This document shows positions 51,778 to 62,590 of a stretch of DNA of 64,000 bases, piece by piece (the stretch's first letter is position 1; every line of letters begins with the position of its first letter). The notes under the pieces are model-generated. The model saw only the letters and a list, made by a program, of their open reading frames with translations. It was not told where the DNA came from and searched no databases. Source of the DNA: Pseudomonas serboccidentalis (GTDB lineage: Bacteria > Pseudomonadota > Gammaproteobacteria > Pseudomonadales > Pseudomonadaceae). Where the stretch lies: positions 2,123,951-2,187,950 of the forward strand of contig NZ_CP101655.1 in NCBI RefSeq assembly GCF_028830055.1, written 5' to 3'. The position numbers and the translations under genes are program-made.

Positions 51778-51829
51778 CTTTATGCGTTACGCCGATTGCG
51801 AACGTTTGAAGCCGGCGTGTTTTACACGG

Positions 51830-53578
51830 TTATTGCTGCACGACATTCGCAGCGCCCGGGTCGACTTTCTTCGGCTTCATCAGGCTGAAGTCGATCAAGG
51901 ACCGTTGTTCGCGTTCGTACGGGTTGCCGATCAGCAGCGGGCGCGGCTTGAAGCTGTCGCTGACCAGGCTCTTGCTGCGGTCCAGTTCATCGAAACTCAA
52001 GCCGGCCATGTCTGCCCAGGTGTGAATCAGGTGCGAGCTGCTGTACGGTCGCTGCAGATCGGCGGCGAAGTTCCAGGCATGGTCCTCGCGCCATTTCGGC
52101 GAGGCCCAGGCCATGAACGGGATGGTGTACATCGGCGCCGTCGGCTTGTTCTCGTTACGGCCCAGGGTGTTGTGGCCGACCGAGTCGAACACGTCTTCGC
52201 CGTGGTCGGAGAGATACAGCAGGAAACCGTTCGGATCGGACTTGGCGTAGTCCTTGATCAGGCTCGATACCACGAAATCGTTGTACAGCACGGCGTTGTC
52301 GTAGCTGTTGTAGGTCGGCACCTGATCGTCACGCACACCGGCCGGGACGCCATCGCGATCCTGGAACTTGTCGAACGTTGGCGGATAACGGTACTGGTAG
52401 CTCATGTGAGTACCGAGCAGGTGCACGACGATCAGCTTGCGCGGTGCCGGGTCGGTCAACGCCTTGTTGAACGGCTCGATCACGTCGCCATCGTATTGCG
52501 CGGCGTTCTGGTTGCGGTTGTTGTTCAGGTATACCTGCTCGTCGGCTTGTTCGGAGAACGTCGTGAGCATGGTGTTGCGCTTGGTCATGGTCTGCTGGTT
52601 GGTGATCCAGAACGTCTTGTAACCGGCCTGTTTCATCATGCTGACCAGCGACGGCGTGGACAGGTACAGGTCCGGATTTTCTTCGTCGGCGAAGGTCAGG
52701 ACCTGCTGCAGCGCTTCAATGGTGTAAGGGCGCGGGGTGATGACGTTGTCGAACACCGCGAGCTGATCCTTGAGCTTGTCCAGTTCCGGCGTGGTCTTGC
52801 GCGGATAGCCGTACAGGCTCATACGCTGACGGTTGGTCGATTCACCGATCACCAGCACCAGAGTCGAAGGTTTGTCGGCGTCGGCAGCCTTGAGGTTGTG
52901 CAGCGGCGGCACTTTGCTCGTGCTGTGCAGCATGTCCTGCATGCCGGCCAGGGTGTCGAGGTAACGATGGTAAGCCACGGCCATTTGCCAAGGCACGGCA
53001 GGCTCGATGCGGTCTTCGAACTTCTCGAAGCCGCCGGCGAAACTGCCGGTGCGCTGGGTCTGTTTGATCAGCGGGTAGCCGACCACGGCGATGATGATCG
53101 CGATTGCAGCAACGAATGCGCGGCCACGGGGCATGTATACCGGGCGCAGGCGGGTCCACAGGAAGTAGGCGAACACGGTATGGGCGAGGAACGCCGGAAT
53201 CATCCACCAGGCAAAGTATTGGGTCATGTACTCGCCGGCTTCAGAGACGTTCGACTCGAACATGATGAAGATGACGCTTTGCGAGAATTCCTGCTGATAG
53301 ATGAAGAAATAACCCAGGCTGGCCATCGAGCAGGCCCACAGGACTACGCCGATCAGTGCGGCCAGCAGTTTGGTACGTTTGGGAAACGCCAGCATCGGGG
53401 CGAGCCAGAGCGCACTCATCACGAAGGCCTGACGGAATCCGCTGAAACCGGAGGTGCCGGTCAGTTGGATCAGCAGTTGGGTGATACCCGAGAAATACCA
53501 GAAGAACGCGAAAAGCCAGAGAACCCCAGCCCAGTCGAAACCTGTCGCAGTCGTTTTGCTGCGTTTGAACAATGCCAT
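51830..53578 (-). CDS. cptA: Phosphoethanolamine transferase, CptA/EptC type
   Basis: A 582-residue inner-membrane enzyme. Four to five helices at residues 15-190, then a periplasmic sulfatase-fold domain: LVLVIGESTNRQRMSLYGYPRKTTPELDKL (Thr nucleophile in ESTNR), HLLGTHMSYQYRYP, YLSDHGEDV (metal ligands D-H). CptA/EptC modifies lipopolysaccharide core or other lipids with phosphoethanolamine. ATG 53578 chosen by length. It stands alone leftward of galU. Confidence 0.85.
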   Translation of the reverse strand: MALFKRSKTTATGFDWAGVLWLFAFFWYFSGITQLLIQLTGTSGFSGFRQAFVMSALWLAPMLAFPKRTKLLAALIGVVLWACSMASLGYFFIYQQEFSQSVIFIMFESNVSEAGEYMTQYFAWWMIPAFLAHTVFAYFLWTRLRPVYMPRGRAFVAAIAIIIAVVGYPLIKQTQRTGSFAGGFEKFEDRIEPAVPWQMAVAYHRYLDTLAGMQDMLHSTSKVPPLHNLKAADADKPSTLVLVIGESTNRQRMSLYGYPRKTTPELDKLKDQLAVFDNVITPRPYTIEALQQVLTFADEENPDLYLSTPSLVSMMKQAGYKTFWITNQQTMTKRNTMLTTFSEQADEQVYLNNNRNQNAAQYDGDVIEPFNKALTDPAPRKLIVVHLLGTHMSYQYRYPPTFDKFQDRDGVPAGVRDDQVPTYNSYDNAVLYNDFVVSSLIKDYAKSDPNGFLLYLSDHGEDVFDSVGHNTLGRNENKPTAPMYTIPFMAWASPKWREDHAWNFAADLQRPYSSSHLIHTWADMAGLSFDELDRSKSLVSDSFKPRPLLIGNPYEREQRSLIDFSLMKPKKVDPGAANVVQQ

Positions 53579-53776
53579 TCAGCACTCCAGCTCATCGTCA
53601 CTAACCACCGCCGGAACGCTTCATGAAACCGACGAACGGAAGCCGCGCGCAAACGCACGGCCAGAATGGGCGCGAGTATTACGAACAGAATGTGAAAACT
53701 TCGTTAGTTGCTGATTGCTGGCAGGGGAGGATCATGCCGGGAACGACAGGCGCCGTTCCCGAAACTGGCGGGCAGG

Positions 53777-53959
53777 TCAGGCGTGCGGGTTGCGCTGGAC
53801 AACCGGCAAGGGTTTGGGCTGAGCGCCCTGGGTCAGCGAGCGCAGCTGCGCCAGCTCCTGCTTCAACTGGTCGCGCTCGTCTTTCAACTGACGCAATTCA
53901 TCGCGACGGATCGTGACGTACAGGGTTTGTGGCGGCATTGCTGTGTGTACTGTGCCCAT
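53777..53959 (-). CDS. Small coiled-coil hypothetical protein (60 aa)
   Basis: MGTVHTAMPPQTLYVTIRRD then ELRQLKDERDQLKQELAQLRSL: a leucine-rich coiled coil with a short beta start and a proline-rich end. GAGGTGAGC before the ATG. Similar small proteins occur in Pseudomonas. Function unknown; it may dimerise or bind a larger partner. Confidence 0.65.
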   Translation of the reverse strand: MGTVHTAMPPQTLYVTIRRDELRQLKDERDQLKQELAQLRSLTQGAQPKPLPVVQRNPHA

Positions 53960-54233
53960 TGCTCACCTCGCAAATGGCGTGTCTCAACTGCAAATCGTCC
54001 CCGGTCCGGGGCTACTGACTTGCTATCGGCGCCAATTTTGATTTCTTTTGCCCGTGAATGGAACTTTTTTATTTTTCATGGTCGGTGTGTCTTCGGCACG
54101 TTTCCCGACGTTATCAGTCTGGATCGGGCACAATGCCCGGAAACTTCGGCCCGACGCTCTGGACTAACCTCCATTAGTCGCGTTGGGCTATAACCAATGT
54201 CACCTATTTATTTGTAGTAAGGAGCATCAGCAC

Positions 54234-55214
54234 ATGCAACTCGGGATTATTGGACTGGGCCGCATGGGCGGCAATATTGCGCGGCGCCTGATGCTCAACG
54301 GGCACACCACCGTTGTTTACGACCGCAATACCGCCTTTGTCGATACCCTGACCGCCGAGGGCGCCACGGGCGTTGCCGACTTGCCAGCACTGGTCGCCGG
54401 CCTGGCCAAGCCACGCGCCGTATGGGTCATGCTGCCGGCCGGCGCACCGACCGAAGACACCATTGAAACCCTGAGCAACCTGCTGGAAGCCGGCGACACC
54501 ATCATCGATGGTGGCAACACCAACTATAAGGATGACATTCGCCGGGCCAGGACGCTGGCCGAGAAGGGCCTGCATTACATCGACGTCGGCACCTCCGGCG
54601 GCGTCTGGGGCCTGGAGCGCGGCTATTGCATGATGATCGGCGGCGACGCCGAGACCGTGAACCGTCTCGACCCGCTGTTCGCCGCACTGGCGCCGGGCAT
54701 GGGCGAGATTCCGCGCACCAAGGATCGCAAGTCCGAGGATCACCGCGCCGAGCACGGCTACATCCACGCCGGTCCTGCCGGTGCCGGGCACTTCGTGAAG
54801 ATGATTCACAACGGCATCGAGTACGGCATGATGGCGGCCTTCGCCGAAGGCTTCGACATCCTCAAGACCAAGTCCAGCGAGCGTCTGCCGGAAGATCAGC
54901 GTTTCGACCTGAACGTCGCTGACATCGCCGAAGTGTGGCGTCGTGGCAGCGTGGTGTCGTCCTGGCTGCTCGACCTGACGGCTGATGCGCTGGCGAGCGA
55001 TCCGAAGCTCGACGGCTTCTCCGGTTCGGTGGCCGACAGCGGCGAAGGCCAATGGACCATCGAAGCGGCCATGGAGCAAGCGGTGCCGGTACCGGTGCTG
55101 TCGAACTCGCTGTTCTCGCGCTACCGCTCGCGCGGCCAGGGCACCTTTGGCGACAAGATTCTTTCGGCCCAGCGCTTCGGCTTCGGCGGCCACGTGGAGA
55201 CACCGAAGAAATGA
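54234..55214 (+). CDS. gnd: 6-phosphogluconate dehydrogenase (short, NAD-type)
   Basis: A 326-residue dehydrogenase, shorter than the 470-residue E. coli type. [19 protein letters not shown] gives the Rossmann start with D-R (VVYDRN) typical of NAD or mixed use; [39 protein letters not shown] and [12 protein letters not shown] (catalytic Lys) follow. It decarboxylates 6-phosphogluconate to ribulose-5-phosphate. ATG 54234 has AAGGAG. It overlaps zwf (ATGA), so flux-coupled genes share a transcript. Confidence 0.95.
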   Translation: MQLGIIGLGRMGGNIARRLMLNGHTTVVYDRNTAFVDTLTAEGATGVADLPALVAGLAKPRAVWVMLPAGAPTEDTIETLSNLLEAGDTIIDGGNTNYKDDIRRARTLAEKGLHYIDVGTSGGVWGLERGYCMMIGGDAETVNRLDPLFAALAPGMGEIPRTKDRKSEDHRAEHGYIHAGPAGAGHFVKMIHNGIEYGMMAAFAEGFDILKTKSSERLPEDQRFDLNVADIAEVWRRGSVVSSWLLDLTADALASDPKLDGFSGSVADSGEGQWTIEAAMEQAVPVPVLSNSLFSRYRSRGQGTFGDKILSAQRFGFGGHVETPKK

Positions 55215-56734
55215 CCCATACGATCCGCAGAAAATCCAAGGCAGAATCCGCACCACCGACCACGCTGTTTTTGTTCGGTGCTCACGGCGACCTGGTCAAG
55301 CGCTTGCTGATGCCGGCGCTGTACAACCTCAGTCGCGACGGCTTGCTTGACGAAAATCTGCGGATCGTCGGCGTTGATCACAACGCCATTACCGATGAAG
55401 CCTTCGCGCAAAAACTCGAAGACTTCATCCGTACCGAAGTGGCGGCGAAGGTCGGCAAGGGCGATCAGATGCTTGATCCGGCCTTGTGGGCCAAGCTCGC
55501 CAAAGGTATCAGCTACGTCCAGGGCGACTTCCTGGACGACAGCACTTATTCCGCGCTGGCGGCGAAAATCGCCGACAGCGGCACTGGCAATGCGGTGTTC
55601 TACCTGGCCACCGCGCCGCGTTTCTTCAGTGAAGTGGTGCGCCGTCTTGGCGCCGCCAGACTGCTGGAAGAAACCCCCGAAGCGTTCAGAAGGGTGGTGA
55701 TCGAGAAGCCGTTCGGCTCCGATCTGCACACGGCCGAAGCGTTGAACGCCTGTTTGCTCAAGGTCATGTCCGAGAAGCAGATCTATCGGATCGACCATTA
55801 CCTGGGCAAGGAAACCGTGCAGAACATTCTGGTCAGCCGGTTCTCCAACAGCCTGTTCGAAGCGTTCTGGAACAACCATTACATCGACCACGTGCAAATC
55901 ACCGCCGCCGAAACCGTCGGCGTCGAAACCCGTGGCAGTTTTTACGAGCACACCGGTGCGCTACGCGACATGGTGCCCAATCACCTGTTCCAGTTGCTGG
56001 CGATGGTCGCCATGGAACCGCCGGCCGCGTTCGGCGCTGATGCCGTGCGTGGCGAGAAGGCCAAAGTGGTCGGCGCGATCCGTCCATGGACCGTCGAAGA
56101 GGCGCGGGCCAACTCGGTACGCGGCCAGTACAGCGCTGGCGAACTCGATGGCAAACCGTTGGCCGGCTATCGCCAGGAAGCCAACGTGTCGCCCGACAGC
56201 AACACTGAAACCTACGTCGCGCTGAAGGTCATGATCGACAACTGGCGCTGGGTCGGCGTTCCGTTCTATTTGCGCACCGGCAAGCGCATGAGCGTGCGTG
56301 ACACCGAAATCGTCATCTGCTTCAAACCGGCACCGTACGCGCAATTCCGTGACACCGAGGTCGACGAGCTGCAACCTACCTATCTGCGCATCCAGATCCA
56401 GCCCAACGAAGGCATGTGGTTCGACCTGCTGGCCAAACGGCCGGGGCCGGCGCTGAACATGGCCAACATCGAACTGGGCTTCGCCTACAAAGACTTTTTC
56501 GAGATGCAGCCGTCCACCGGCTATGAAACGCTGATCTACGACTGCCTGACCGGCGACCAGACGCTGTTCCAGCGCGCCGACAATATCGAGAACGGCTGGC
56601 GCGCGGTGCAACCGTTCCTCGACGCCTGGCAGCAGGACGCGAGCGTGCAGACCTACGCCGCCGGTGAAGACGGCCCGCAGGCGGCCAATGATCTGCTGAC
56701 TCGCGACGGTCGCGTCTGGCATGGCCTGGGATGA
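55211..56734 (+). CDS. zwf: Glucose-6-phosphate dehydrogenase
   Basis: A 507-residue enzyme starting at [20 protein letters not shown]; an upstream in-frame start would lie deep in gnd. [22 protein letters not shown] is the NADP-binding loop (GAxGDL), [15 protein letters not shown] the active-site motif with catalytic His, and FYLRTGKRM the substrate region. It makes 6-phosphogluconolactone and NADPH. Flanked by gnd and the HAD gene with 4-base overlaps both sides. Confidence 0.97.
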   Translation: MTHTIRRKSKAESAPPTTLFLFGAHGDLVKRLLMPALYNLSRDGLLDENLRIVGVDHNAITDEAFAQKLEDFIRTEVAAKVGKGDQMLDPALWAKLAKGISYVQGDFLDDSTYSALAAKIADSGTGNAVFYLATAPRFFSEVVRRLGAARLLEETPEAFRRVVIEKPFGSDLHTAEALNACLLKVMSEKQIYRIDHYLGKETVQNILVSRFSNSLFEAFWNNHYIDHVQITAAETVGVETRGSFYEHTGALRDMVPNHLFQLLAMVAMEPPAAFGADAVRGEKAKVVGAIRPWTVEEARANSVRGQYSAGELDGKPLAGYRQEANVSPDSNTETYVALKVMIDNWRWVGVPFYLRTGKRMSVRDTEIVICFKPAPYAQFRDTEVDELQPTYLRIQIQPNEGMWFDLLAKRPGPALNMANIELGFAYKDFFEMQPSTGYETLIYDCLTGDQTLFQRADNIENGWRAVQPFLDAWQQDASVQTYAAGEDGPQAANDLLTRDGRVWHGLG

Positions 56735-57540
56735 GTGACTCGATCCGCTTTCTGCTCAGCGACATGGACGGCACGCTGTTGCTGCCCGATCACAGCCTGA
56801 GTCAGCGCACCATCGACGCCGTTCGCTCGCTGCGCGAGGCCGGCGTGTTGTTCAGCCTGGCGACCGGTCGCCCGCCCAAAGCCATGTTGCAGCAGATCGA
56901 AGCCCTGGGCGTCGACCTGCCGACCGCCGCCTTCAATGGCGGCACCATCGTCAACCCGGATGGCAGCCTGCTGGTGGCGCATTACCTGCCCGCGACGACG
57001 GCGTTGATTGCCCTGGCGTTGTTCGCCGATCAACCGGAGGTCGAAATCTGGGTGTTCAGCGGTGGCGACTGGTTGCTCAAGGATCCGCACGGGCCGATGG
57101 TGCCGCGCGAACAGCACGGCCTCGGTTATCCGCCGGTGGTGGTCGAGAGTTTCGAACCGTATCTGGAGCGCATCGACAAAATCGTCGCCACCAGCAACAA
57201 CACGGATCTGCTGATCGAGCTTGAGGCGCGCCTGCTGCCCGAGGTCAACGGCATGGCACAGGTTTCGCGCTCGCAACCGGTGTACCTGGACGTGACGGCG
57301 CTGGAAGCCAACAAGGGCACCGCGCTGGCGACCATTGCCGCGCATCTTGGCATCCCGCTGAAACAGACGGCGGCGATTGGCGATGGCGGCAACGACCCGG
57401 CCATGTTCCATTGCGCGGGACTGTCGATTGCCATGGGGCAGGCGGAAGAGACGGTGAAGCGTCAGGCCGATGTGATTACCGGGCCAAACACTGAAGATGG
57501 TGTGGCCGAGGCGATTGAAAAGTACATCCTCCCGCGCTGA
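56731..57540 (+). CDS. Cof-type HAD-IIB family hydrolase
   Basis: A 269-residue phosphatase. LLSDMDGTLLLPDHSLSQRT (motif I DxD with D9/D11), LATGRPPKAM (motif II T), LEANKGTAL (Lys) and IGDGGNDPAMFHCAGLSIAMGQA (motif IV). The HAD-IIB cap is in the middle. Members remove phosphate from sugar phosphates or flavin precursors. It is the last of the gnd-zwf-HAD unit, coupled by a 4-base overlap. Substrate cannot be read, but a sugar phosphate fits the context. Confidence 0.9.
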   Translation: MSDSIRFLLSDMDGTLLLPDHSLSQRTIDAVRSLREAGVLFSLATGRPPKAMLQQIEALGVDLPTAAFNGGTIVNPDGSLLVAHYLPATTALIALALFADQPEVEIWVFSGGDWLLKDPHGPMVPREQHGLGYPPVVVESFEPYLERIDKIVATSNNTDLLIELEARLLPEVNGMAQVSRSQPVYLDVTALEANKGTALATIAAHLGIPLKQTAAIGDGGNDPAMFHCAGLSIAMGQAEETVKRQADVITGPNTEDGVAEAIEKYILPR

Positions 57541-57556
57541 ACAAACGCAAAAACAA

Positions 57557-57648
57557 CTGTAGGAGTGAGCCTGCTCGCGATGACGGTGTGTCAGGCAACA
57601 TATGAGGTGCCTGACACACCGCATTCGCGAGCAGGCTCACTCCTACAG
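57557..57648. repeat. Pseudomonas REP-type inverted repeat (REPIN)
   Basis: Two 41-base arms (57557-57597, 57608-57648) beginning CTGTAGGAGTGAGCC pair almost perfectly around ACATATGAGG. CTGTAGGAGTGAGCCTGCTC is the common Pseudomonas fluorescens REP word. It lies between convergent transcripts and could act as terminator or mRNA-stabilising hairpin. Confidence 0.9.
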
Positions 57649-57662
57649 ATTATTCGGTGTGA

Positions 57663-59165
57663 TTACAGCCAGTAGCTCACCGCATACCAGCCCAGCAGCC
57701 CCATCACCACGGTGTACGGCACCGCCATCCACACCATCCGCCCGTACGACAGGCGCACCAGCGGGGCGATTGCCGACGTTAGCAGGAACAGGAACGCCGC
57801 CTGACCATTGGGCGTCGCCACGCTCGGCAGGTTGGTGCCGGTGTTGATCGCGATCGCCAGCGTCTCGAAGTGCTCGCGGCTCATGTGCCCGGACAGGAAG
57901 GCCTGTTTCACTTCGGTGATGTAGATCGTGGCGACGAACACGTTGTCGCTGATCGCCGAGAGCAAGCCGTTGGCAATAAACAGCATGCCCGGCTGCTGAT
58001 CTGCCGGCAGCGCCAGCACCCACTGAATCAGCGGGGCGAACAGCTGTTGATCGTGAATCACCGCGACCACGGCAAAGAACACTACCAGCAGCGCGGTAAA
58101 CGGCATGGCGTCCTTGAACGCGCTGCCCAGACGATGCTCGTCGGTGATCCCGGTAAACGCGGTGATCAGCACAATCACCATCAAGCCGATCAGGCCGACT
58201 TCCGCCACGTGAAACGCCAGGCAACCGATCAGAATCAATGCGGCGGCACCTTGCACCAACAGTGCAGCGCGTTGCCGCGCCGTGCGCTCGGCGTTGTCTT
58301 CGGCTGCGTAATTGGCCAGCACTGCACGCACGTTGTCCGGCAACAGCGTGCCGTAACCGAACCAGCGCAGTTTCTCCAGCAACACACACGTCAGCAGGCC
58401 CGCTGCCAGAACCGGCAGCGACACCGGTGCGACTTTCTGGAAGAACTCGCCAAAATGCCAGCCCATCTCATGGCCGATCAACAGGTTCTGCGGCTCACCG
58501 ACCAGAGTGCATACGCCGCCCAGCGCGGTGCCGACTGCGCCGTGCATCAGCAGGCTGCGCAAAAAAGCGCGAAATTGTTCCAGGTCGTTGTGATGCAGGG
58601 TCGGCAGGTTCTGGTCATCGCCAAATTCGCTGTCCTGACGCGGATCGTTGCCTGAGGCGACGCGGTGATACACCGAGTAGAAGCCGACGGCCGCGCTGAT
58701 GATCACCGCGGTCACGGTCAAGGCATCGAGAAACGCCGACAGGAAGGCCGACAGAAAGCAGAACATCAGCGCCAGAATCGCCTTGGAACGAACGCCCAGC
58801 AGCAGCCGCGAGAACAGAAACAGCAGCAGGTCCTTCATGAAGTAGATGCCGGCGACCATGAACATCAGCAACAGGATCACCGGGAAGTTGTGCACCAGCT
58901 CATCGTACAGCGCCTGCGGCGTGGTCATCTTCAGCAGCAGGGCCTCGATCAGCAACAAGCCGCCGGGCATCAACGGATAGCACTTGAGGGCCATGGCCAG
59001 GGTGAAAATGAACTCGATCACCAGCAGCCAGCCGGCGGCAACCGGGCCAGCCGTGAACAACACAAGGGCATTGAGGATCAGGAAGCCGACGATAGTCGCC
59101 TTGTACCAGCGGGGCGAATGCCCGAGGAAATTGTGCGCGAACGCCTGGGCCAGTGAACCGGACAT
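57663..59165 (-). CDS. nhaB: Na+/H+ antiporter NhaB
   Basis: A 500-residue inner-membrane protein of about 12 helices. [23 protein letters not shown] at the start, [52 protein letters not shown], and [57 protein letters not shown] are NhaB signatures. It exports sodium in exchange for protons. ATG 59165 has AAGGAGC. Confidence 0.97.
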   Translation of the reverse strand: MSGSLAQAFAHNFLGHSPRWYKATIVGFLILNALVLFTAGPVAAGWLLVIEFIFTLAMALKCYPLMPGGLLLIEALLLKMTTPQALYDELVHNFPVILLLMFMVAGIYFMKDLLLFLFSRLLLGVRSKAILALMFCFLSAFLSAFLDALTVTAVIISAAVGFYSVYHRVASGNDPRQDSEFGDDQNLPTLHHNDLEQFRAFLRSLLMHGAVGTALGGVCTLVGEPQNLLIGHEMGWHFGEFFQKVAPVSLPVLAAGLLTCVLLEKLRWFGYGTLLPDNVRAVLANYAAEDNAERTARQRAALLVQGAAALILIGCLAFHVAEVGLIGLMVIVLITAFTGITDEHRLGSAFKDAMPFTALLVVFFAVVAVIHDQQLFAPLIQWVLALPADQQPGMLFIANGLLSAISDNVFVATIYITEVKQAFLSGHMSREHFETLAIAINTGTNLPSVATPNGQAAFLFLLTSAIAPLVRLSYGRMVWMAVPYTVVMGLLGWYAVSYWL

Positions 59166-59286
59166 CGGTTGCTCCTTATATTCAGAAGCGCGCAAATTGC
59201 CGGATGTGACGGGCAAGTTCAAGGTGTTACTGGATATATCTCGCATTCTTTGGACAGAAGTCTCGCGCAACGAGGGCGCTGACGAT

Positions 59287-59320
59287 GAAAGCCCACCGAG
59301 CCGTGACTCGGCGGGCCTTC
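59287..59320 (-). terminator. Terminator after the Ig-like protein gene
   Basis: GCCCACCGAG and CTCGGCGGGC form a 10-base stem with one mismatch-type pair and a 6-base loop; read leftward it is followed by TTTC. It is 24 bases after the stop of the gene at 59344. Confidence 0.65.
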
Positions 59321-59343
59321 ATTGTTAATGCGAGGGATGATTA

Positions 59344-60267
59344 TCAAAGTTTTGACGAAACGACCCGGATGAAATAAGGGTCGGATATCTTGCCCTTATC
59401 GGATACGGTCCTCAATGCATGGACCCCTTCTCGGAGTTCCTCAATCGTTACTTGATAGACACCGTTCTGATTTGCGCGGAAGCGAACCAGATTTCCGCGA
59501 TAGTCGGCAATCCAGCCTGTTTCGTCCGGGTGTGCCGTACCGACCAATGTTATCGTTCTATCAGTGGTGGAGCCGTGCTGTTCAATCAACTGATAATTTT
59601 CTTGGCCGATAACAAACTGAGCGCTGAGGGGGACCGGTAATTTGATCAGGACACGCCACGGATTTGATAGCTCACCGTCTTCTCCCCGAACGATGAACTC
59701 ATGGCTGCCTGTTTGCAGTTCTTTGACGTGGGCACTCCAATGTCGGATTACATCGACGTTGAGTGTCTGGATAACCTTTCCGTTATCGAGAAGGTCCACT
59801 GTCTGATTAGCGGTGCCCCTACCCACAAAGTGCAATTCATCATGCAATGTGGCCCCGCCGGGTTCGATGTTTTCACCGTCAGGCCCGCTCACGTATTCGA
59901 TTGACGCTGTTTCCCGCACATCCACAAAGATAGCCCATGGTGGTGACACTTCCCCATTGCTGGTGTGCGCGCTGTAGATGTGATACCCCCATTCCTGATT
60001 GGGAAGGGTAACGAAAAAGTTACCGATGTCGTCAACCGGGAAGAAATCATCATGAGCCGGATTGCCTCGATCAAATATTTGCACGCGTTGATCGGGATAG
60101 GCATGTCCCTTAAAAGATAATACGTCGCTCAGGGTAGTGCCATCGTGTGGAATTTCGTTACCTTGGCCATCGCTGACACCGATAATAGCTGTGTAGATCC
60201 GGTGCTCGCGCTTGTTCGGGGGTTGAACCAACGTACCTTGTTCATTCAGTTTGACTTGATCGTTCAT
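59344..60267 (-). CDS. Ig-like repeat protein, possible adhesin or surface protein
   Basis: A 307-residue protein with three Ig-like beta domains (about residues 24-118, 120-215, 217-305), each ending in a pattern like HxFxVxxxDGELSxPW (SNGEVSPPWAIFV, EDGELSNPWRVLI, DKGKISDPYFIRV) with an internal DLLDNGKVIQTL or similar. No signal peptide at MNDQVKLNEQGT, so any export must use another route. Single-unit gene; the delta-60 protein gene is just upstream on the same strand. Confidence 0.65.
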   Translation of the reverse strand: MNDQVKLNEQGTLVQPPNKREHRIYTAIIGVSDGQGNEIPHDGTTLSDVLSFKGHAYPDQRVQIFDRGNPAHDDFFPVDDIGNFFVTLPNQEWGYHIYSAHTSNGEVSPPWAIFVDVRETASIEYVSGPDGENIEPGGATLHDELHFVGRGTANQTVDLLDNGKVIQTLNVDVIRHWSAHVKELQTGSHEFIVRGEDGELSNPWRVLIKLPVPLSAQFVIGQENYQLIEQHGSTTDRTITLVGTAHPDETGWIADYRGNLVRFRANQNGVYQVTIEELREGVHALRTVSDKGKISDPYFIRVVSSKL

Positions 60268-60410
60268 ATCAAAATTCCTTTTTCAGGTAGACGCACAGCG
60301 ATCTGCGCGGCTCTTTATCTGAACGGCGATCAAGGGGGGTGTCTACTGTCAGAAATTACAGGTATGAAGGTATTCCCGACCAACGGTGAATGCTGTTTGC
60401 ACTTGTTTTC

Positions 60411-61700
60411 CTATCGATTGAGATACCGCCCCACCATCGCACGGTAATTGCCTTCCAGCGAATAGCCGCCGACAACGATCGCGCCGTCCGCTTGTAAGGC
60501 CAGCGAATTGGCGGTATCGAGGCTGCGCCCCAGACGCGTGCGCAGCCAGCCGTGACCGTTGCCAAACGCTTCGTCAAGTTGGCCGTCGGGCAGGTAGCGC
60601 GCGACGATGAAATCCGCCTCGATACCGCCAATCGTCGCGCCCACGGCGATGATTCGGCCATCGGCCATGCAGTGGGCCGCGCTCCATTGGCAGCCGCTGG
60701 GGCCGATTTCCAGCAGGTGCGGGTGGCCGACGTTGTTGCGCAGCTCCGGGCGCCCGTTGGGGTGCAGGCTCAGCGCCATGCAGCGGATAGGATCGCGACT
60801 GCTGCCAAAGCAGTGCAGATGCTCCATCGATACGAGAACCTGACTGACCATCGCGCTTTGCCCGTGGGCCTTGAAGGCGAGGAAGCCGTCCACGGCGAAG
60901 CGCTCGTCCAGACGGCCGTCGGGTAGATAGCGCGCCACCAGCCCCTCTTGGGGGAAGCCGATGGAGCCCGCGACGACAATGCGCCCGTCGTCCTGCAGCA
61001 ACAGGCTGTTGATCCAGGTATTGAGTAACAGATGGCGAATCATCACGAAGCCGCGACCATTGAAGCTTGCATCGAGCGCGCCGTTTGGGGTCAGGCGAAT
61101 CAGCATGCCAGCATGGTCCGCGAGTTCGAAGTGGTGATTGGCGATCAGCAGAATGTGCCCGTCGTCCTGCACCGCAAAGTCACAGGCTTCGGCCCCCGGC
61201 ACGCCGGGCGGTAGCCAGGGATCGCGTGAACCGATCGACAGATCGCCGGGCAGGCGCACGACTTGTCGACCGTTGTCGCCAAACGTCGGGTCAGGTGATC
61301 CGTCTGTGTTGAACCGTGCGAGGGCGGGCAACGTGCGGTGGGCATTTTCATAATGCAGGCCGGCCAGCAGAATTCGCCCGTCGGCCAACACCTGCACTTT
61401 GGCGCCCATGGCTTCGAAGCCGGAAGCGAACTCGCCAATCACACTGCCATGAACACCGAAACCGAGATCGGCAGAACCGTCGGGGAGCATTCGCGCCAGC
61501 CCGAAACGGCTACCGTTGGCAGTGCCGACCTTGGCGGCCACCAACACCCGGCCTTGTGGGTCGAGGGCCAAGCCTTGGGTCATGCTGGAGACGCTGCCGG
61601 CGAAATACACTTGGGCAATGCCGGAGTGGGCAAACCCTCTGTCGAGTTGTCCGGCGTTAGTCGTTGGTGGCGGGAGCGCTAAAGCGTTCTCGGTAATCAT
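60411..61700 (-). CDS. Delta-60 repeat beta-propeller protein
   Basis: A 429-residue protein of tandem delta-60 repeats: units like LDPQGRVLVAAKV, LADGRILLAGL, VQDDGHILLIAN, LQDDGRIVVAGS, LQADGAIVVGGY and the partner LDRGFAHSG, LDASFNGRG, LDERFAVDG, LDEAFGNGH. They predict a beta-propeller. No signal peptide; start at 61700 (GGAGAGG) is chosen over one 96 bases upstream. Calcium- or sugar-binding roles are usual for such folds. Same strand as the Ig-like gene 143 bases away, so a two-gene surface unit is possible. Confidence 0.75.
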   Translation of the reverse strand: MITENALALPPPTTNAGQLDRGFAHSGIAQVYFAGSVSSMTQGLALDPQGRVLVAAKVGTANGSRFGLARMLPDGSADLGFGVHGSVIGEFASGFEAMGAKVQVLADGRILLAGLHYENAHRTLPALARFNTDGSPDPTFGDNGRQVVRLPGDLSIGSRDPWLPPGVPGAEACDFAVQDDGHILLIANHHFELADHAGMLIRLTPNGALDASFNGRGFVMIRHLLLNTWINSLLLQDDGRIVVAGSIGFPQEGLVARYLPDGRLDERFAVDGFLAFKAHGQSAMVSQVLVSMEHLHCFGSSRDPIRCMALSLHPNGRPELRNNVGHPHLLEIGPSGCQWSAAHCMADGRIIAVGATIGGIEADFIVARYLPDGQLDEAFGNGHGWLRTRLGRSLDTANSLALQADGAIVVGGYSLEGNYRAMVGRYLNR

Positions 61701-61978
61701 GCATGCCTCTCCTTGCAAGTTGACCGTGCCCGGCGGGGCGGGTAACTGCATGAGCGAAACATTCAATCCCTGAATACGCCGAAGTACAACTGACATAACT
61801 AACAGGCGGAGGGTCGCACTGTGCCAGAACAGTGTCTTTTTGAACCAAATGAAAGCGTGACAAGCAGTGGCGCCCGACGCTTTAAAAGAAGTTGTACAAA
61901 AGTACGGGAGGTCGCGGCAGCGGATAACTAATGAAGAAGTGGGCGGATGACATTGAAGTCATCCGCATTACCCTCTGA

Positions 61979-62245
61979 TCAATCAGGCATCGACCACGAT
62001 TGCAGCAGGTGACCTTCTTTGCTCAGTTCGGTGCGCGCCTGTAGCAGCAGTTGCTCGAGTTGCGCCGGATCGGAGTAGGCGCTGCTCGGAATCTGCTTGC
62101 GGCCGATATGCGAGTTGGTACGGTCGATGACGGTCAGGTTAAGTACACCGTTACCGTCTTGTGGGGCCCAGGCCACGCACTGAAAGGGTTTGAACGCGTG
62201 GTTGGCAATCAAAAGAGCTTCGTTGATACGGAGCGGGGCGGTCAT
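61979..62245 (-). CDS. Hypothetical conserved protein (88 aa)
   Basis: An 88-residue protein: INEALLIANHAFKPFQCVAW, GVLNLTVIDRTNSHIGRKQIPSSAYSDPAQLEQLLLQARTELSKEG. A small alpha/beta protein without signal or known motif. It lies between the delta-60 gene and the sigma-54 activator, apparently on its own promoter. Possibly a Pseudomonas core protein; not named. Confidence 0.65.
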   Translation of the reverse strand: MTAPLRINEALLIANHAFKPFQCVAWAPQDGNGVLNLTVIDRTNSHIGRKQIPSSAYSDPAQLEQLLLQARTELSKEGHLLQSWSMPD

Positions 62246-62590
62246 GGGGTCTTCTCTCTAAGGTGCCCAATCAAGTGATGTGCCGTCGGTTGGGCTTACC
62301 GTTCGGCTGGTTACTTGTACTGATGCACGCAACCCCGTGACAGGTCACACACGATACAAAGAAATTTCAACTTTCTTTTTTATGCTCAGCGTACCGACAG
62401 TTTTTTGAAAGCCAGGTGAAAGATTCAACTCGATAGCTGACTAATAAACTCGCTTCTTATAACGCGTTAGCTTGTACACCTATAAGCAATCGATACAAGG
62501 CCCTGTCAATTTCTTGCTAGTGTTACAGTCGGGTCTGCCAAATGATTGTTTTTACAATAATTTCCTTAAATTTGGCGCCAAGGAAAAGTC
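62246..62590. other. Gene-free AT-rich regulatory region
   Basis: 345 bases with high AT content, no gene, between the divergent 88-aa gene and the sigma-54 activator. A small inverted repeat GTGAC-AG-GTCAC is at 62337-62348. It likely holds promoters and operators of both neighbours; no promoter could be placed with confidence. Confidence 0.4.

Noticed and set aside
51710..53626. 638-residue open frame on the plus strand
   Set aside because: It is the antisense of the phosphoethanolamine transferase gene; its sequence is low in complexity and has no known motif, while the minus strand shows full catalytic motifs.
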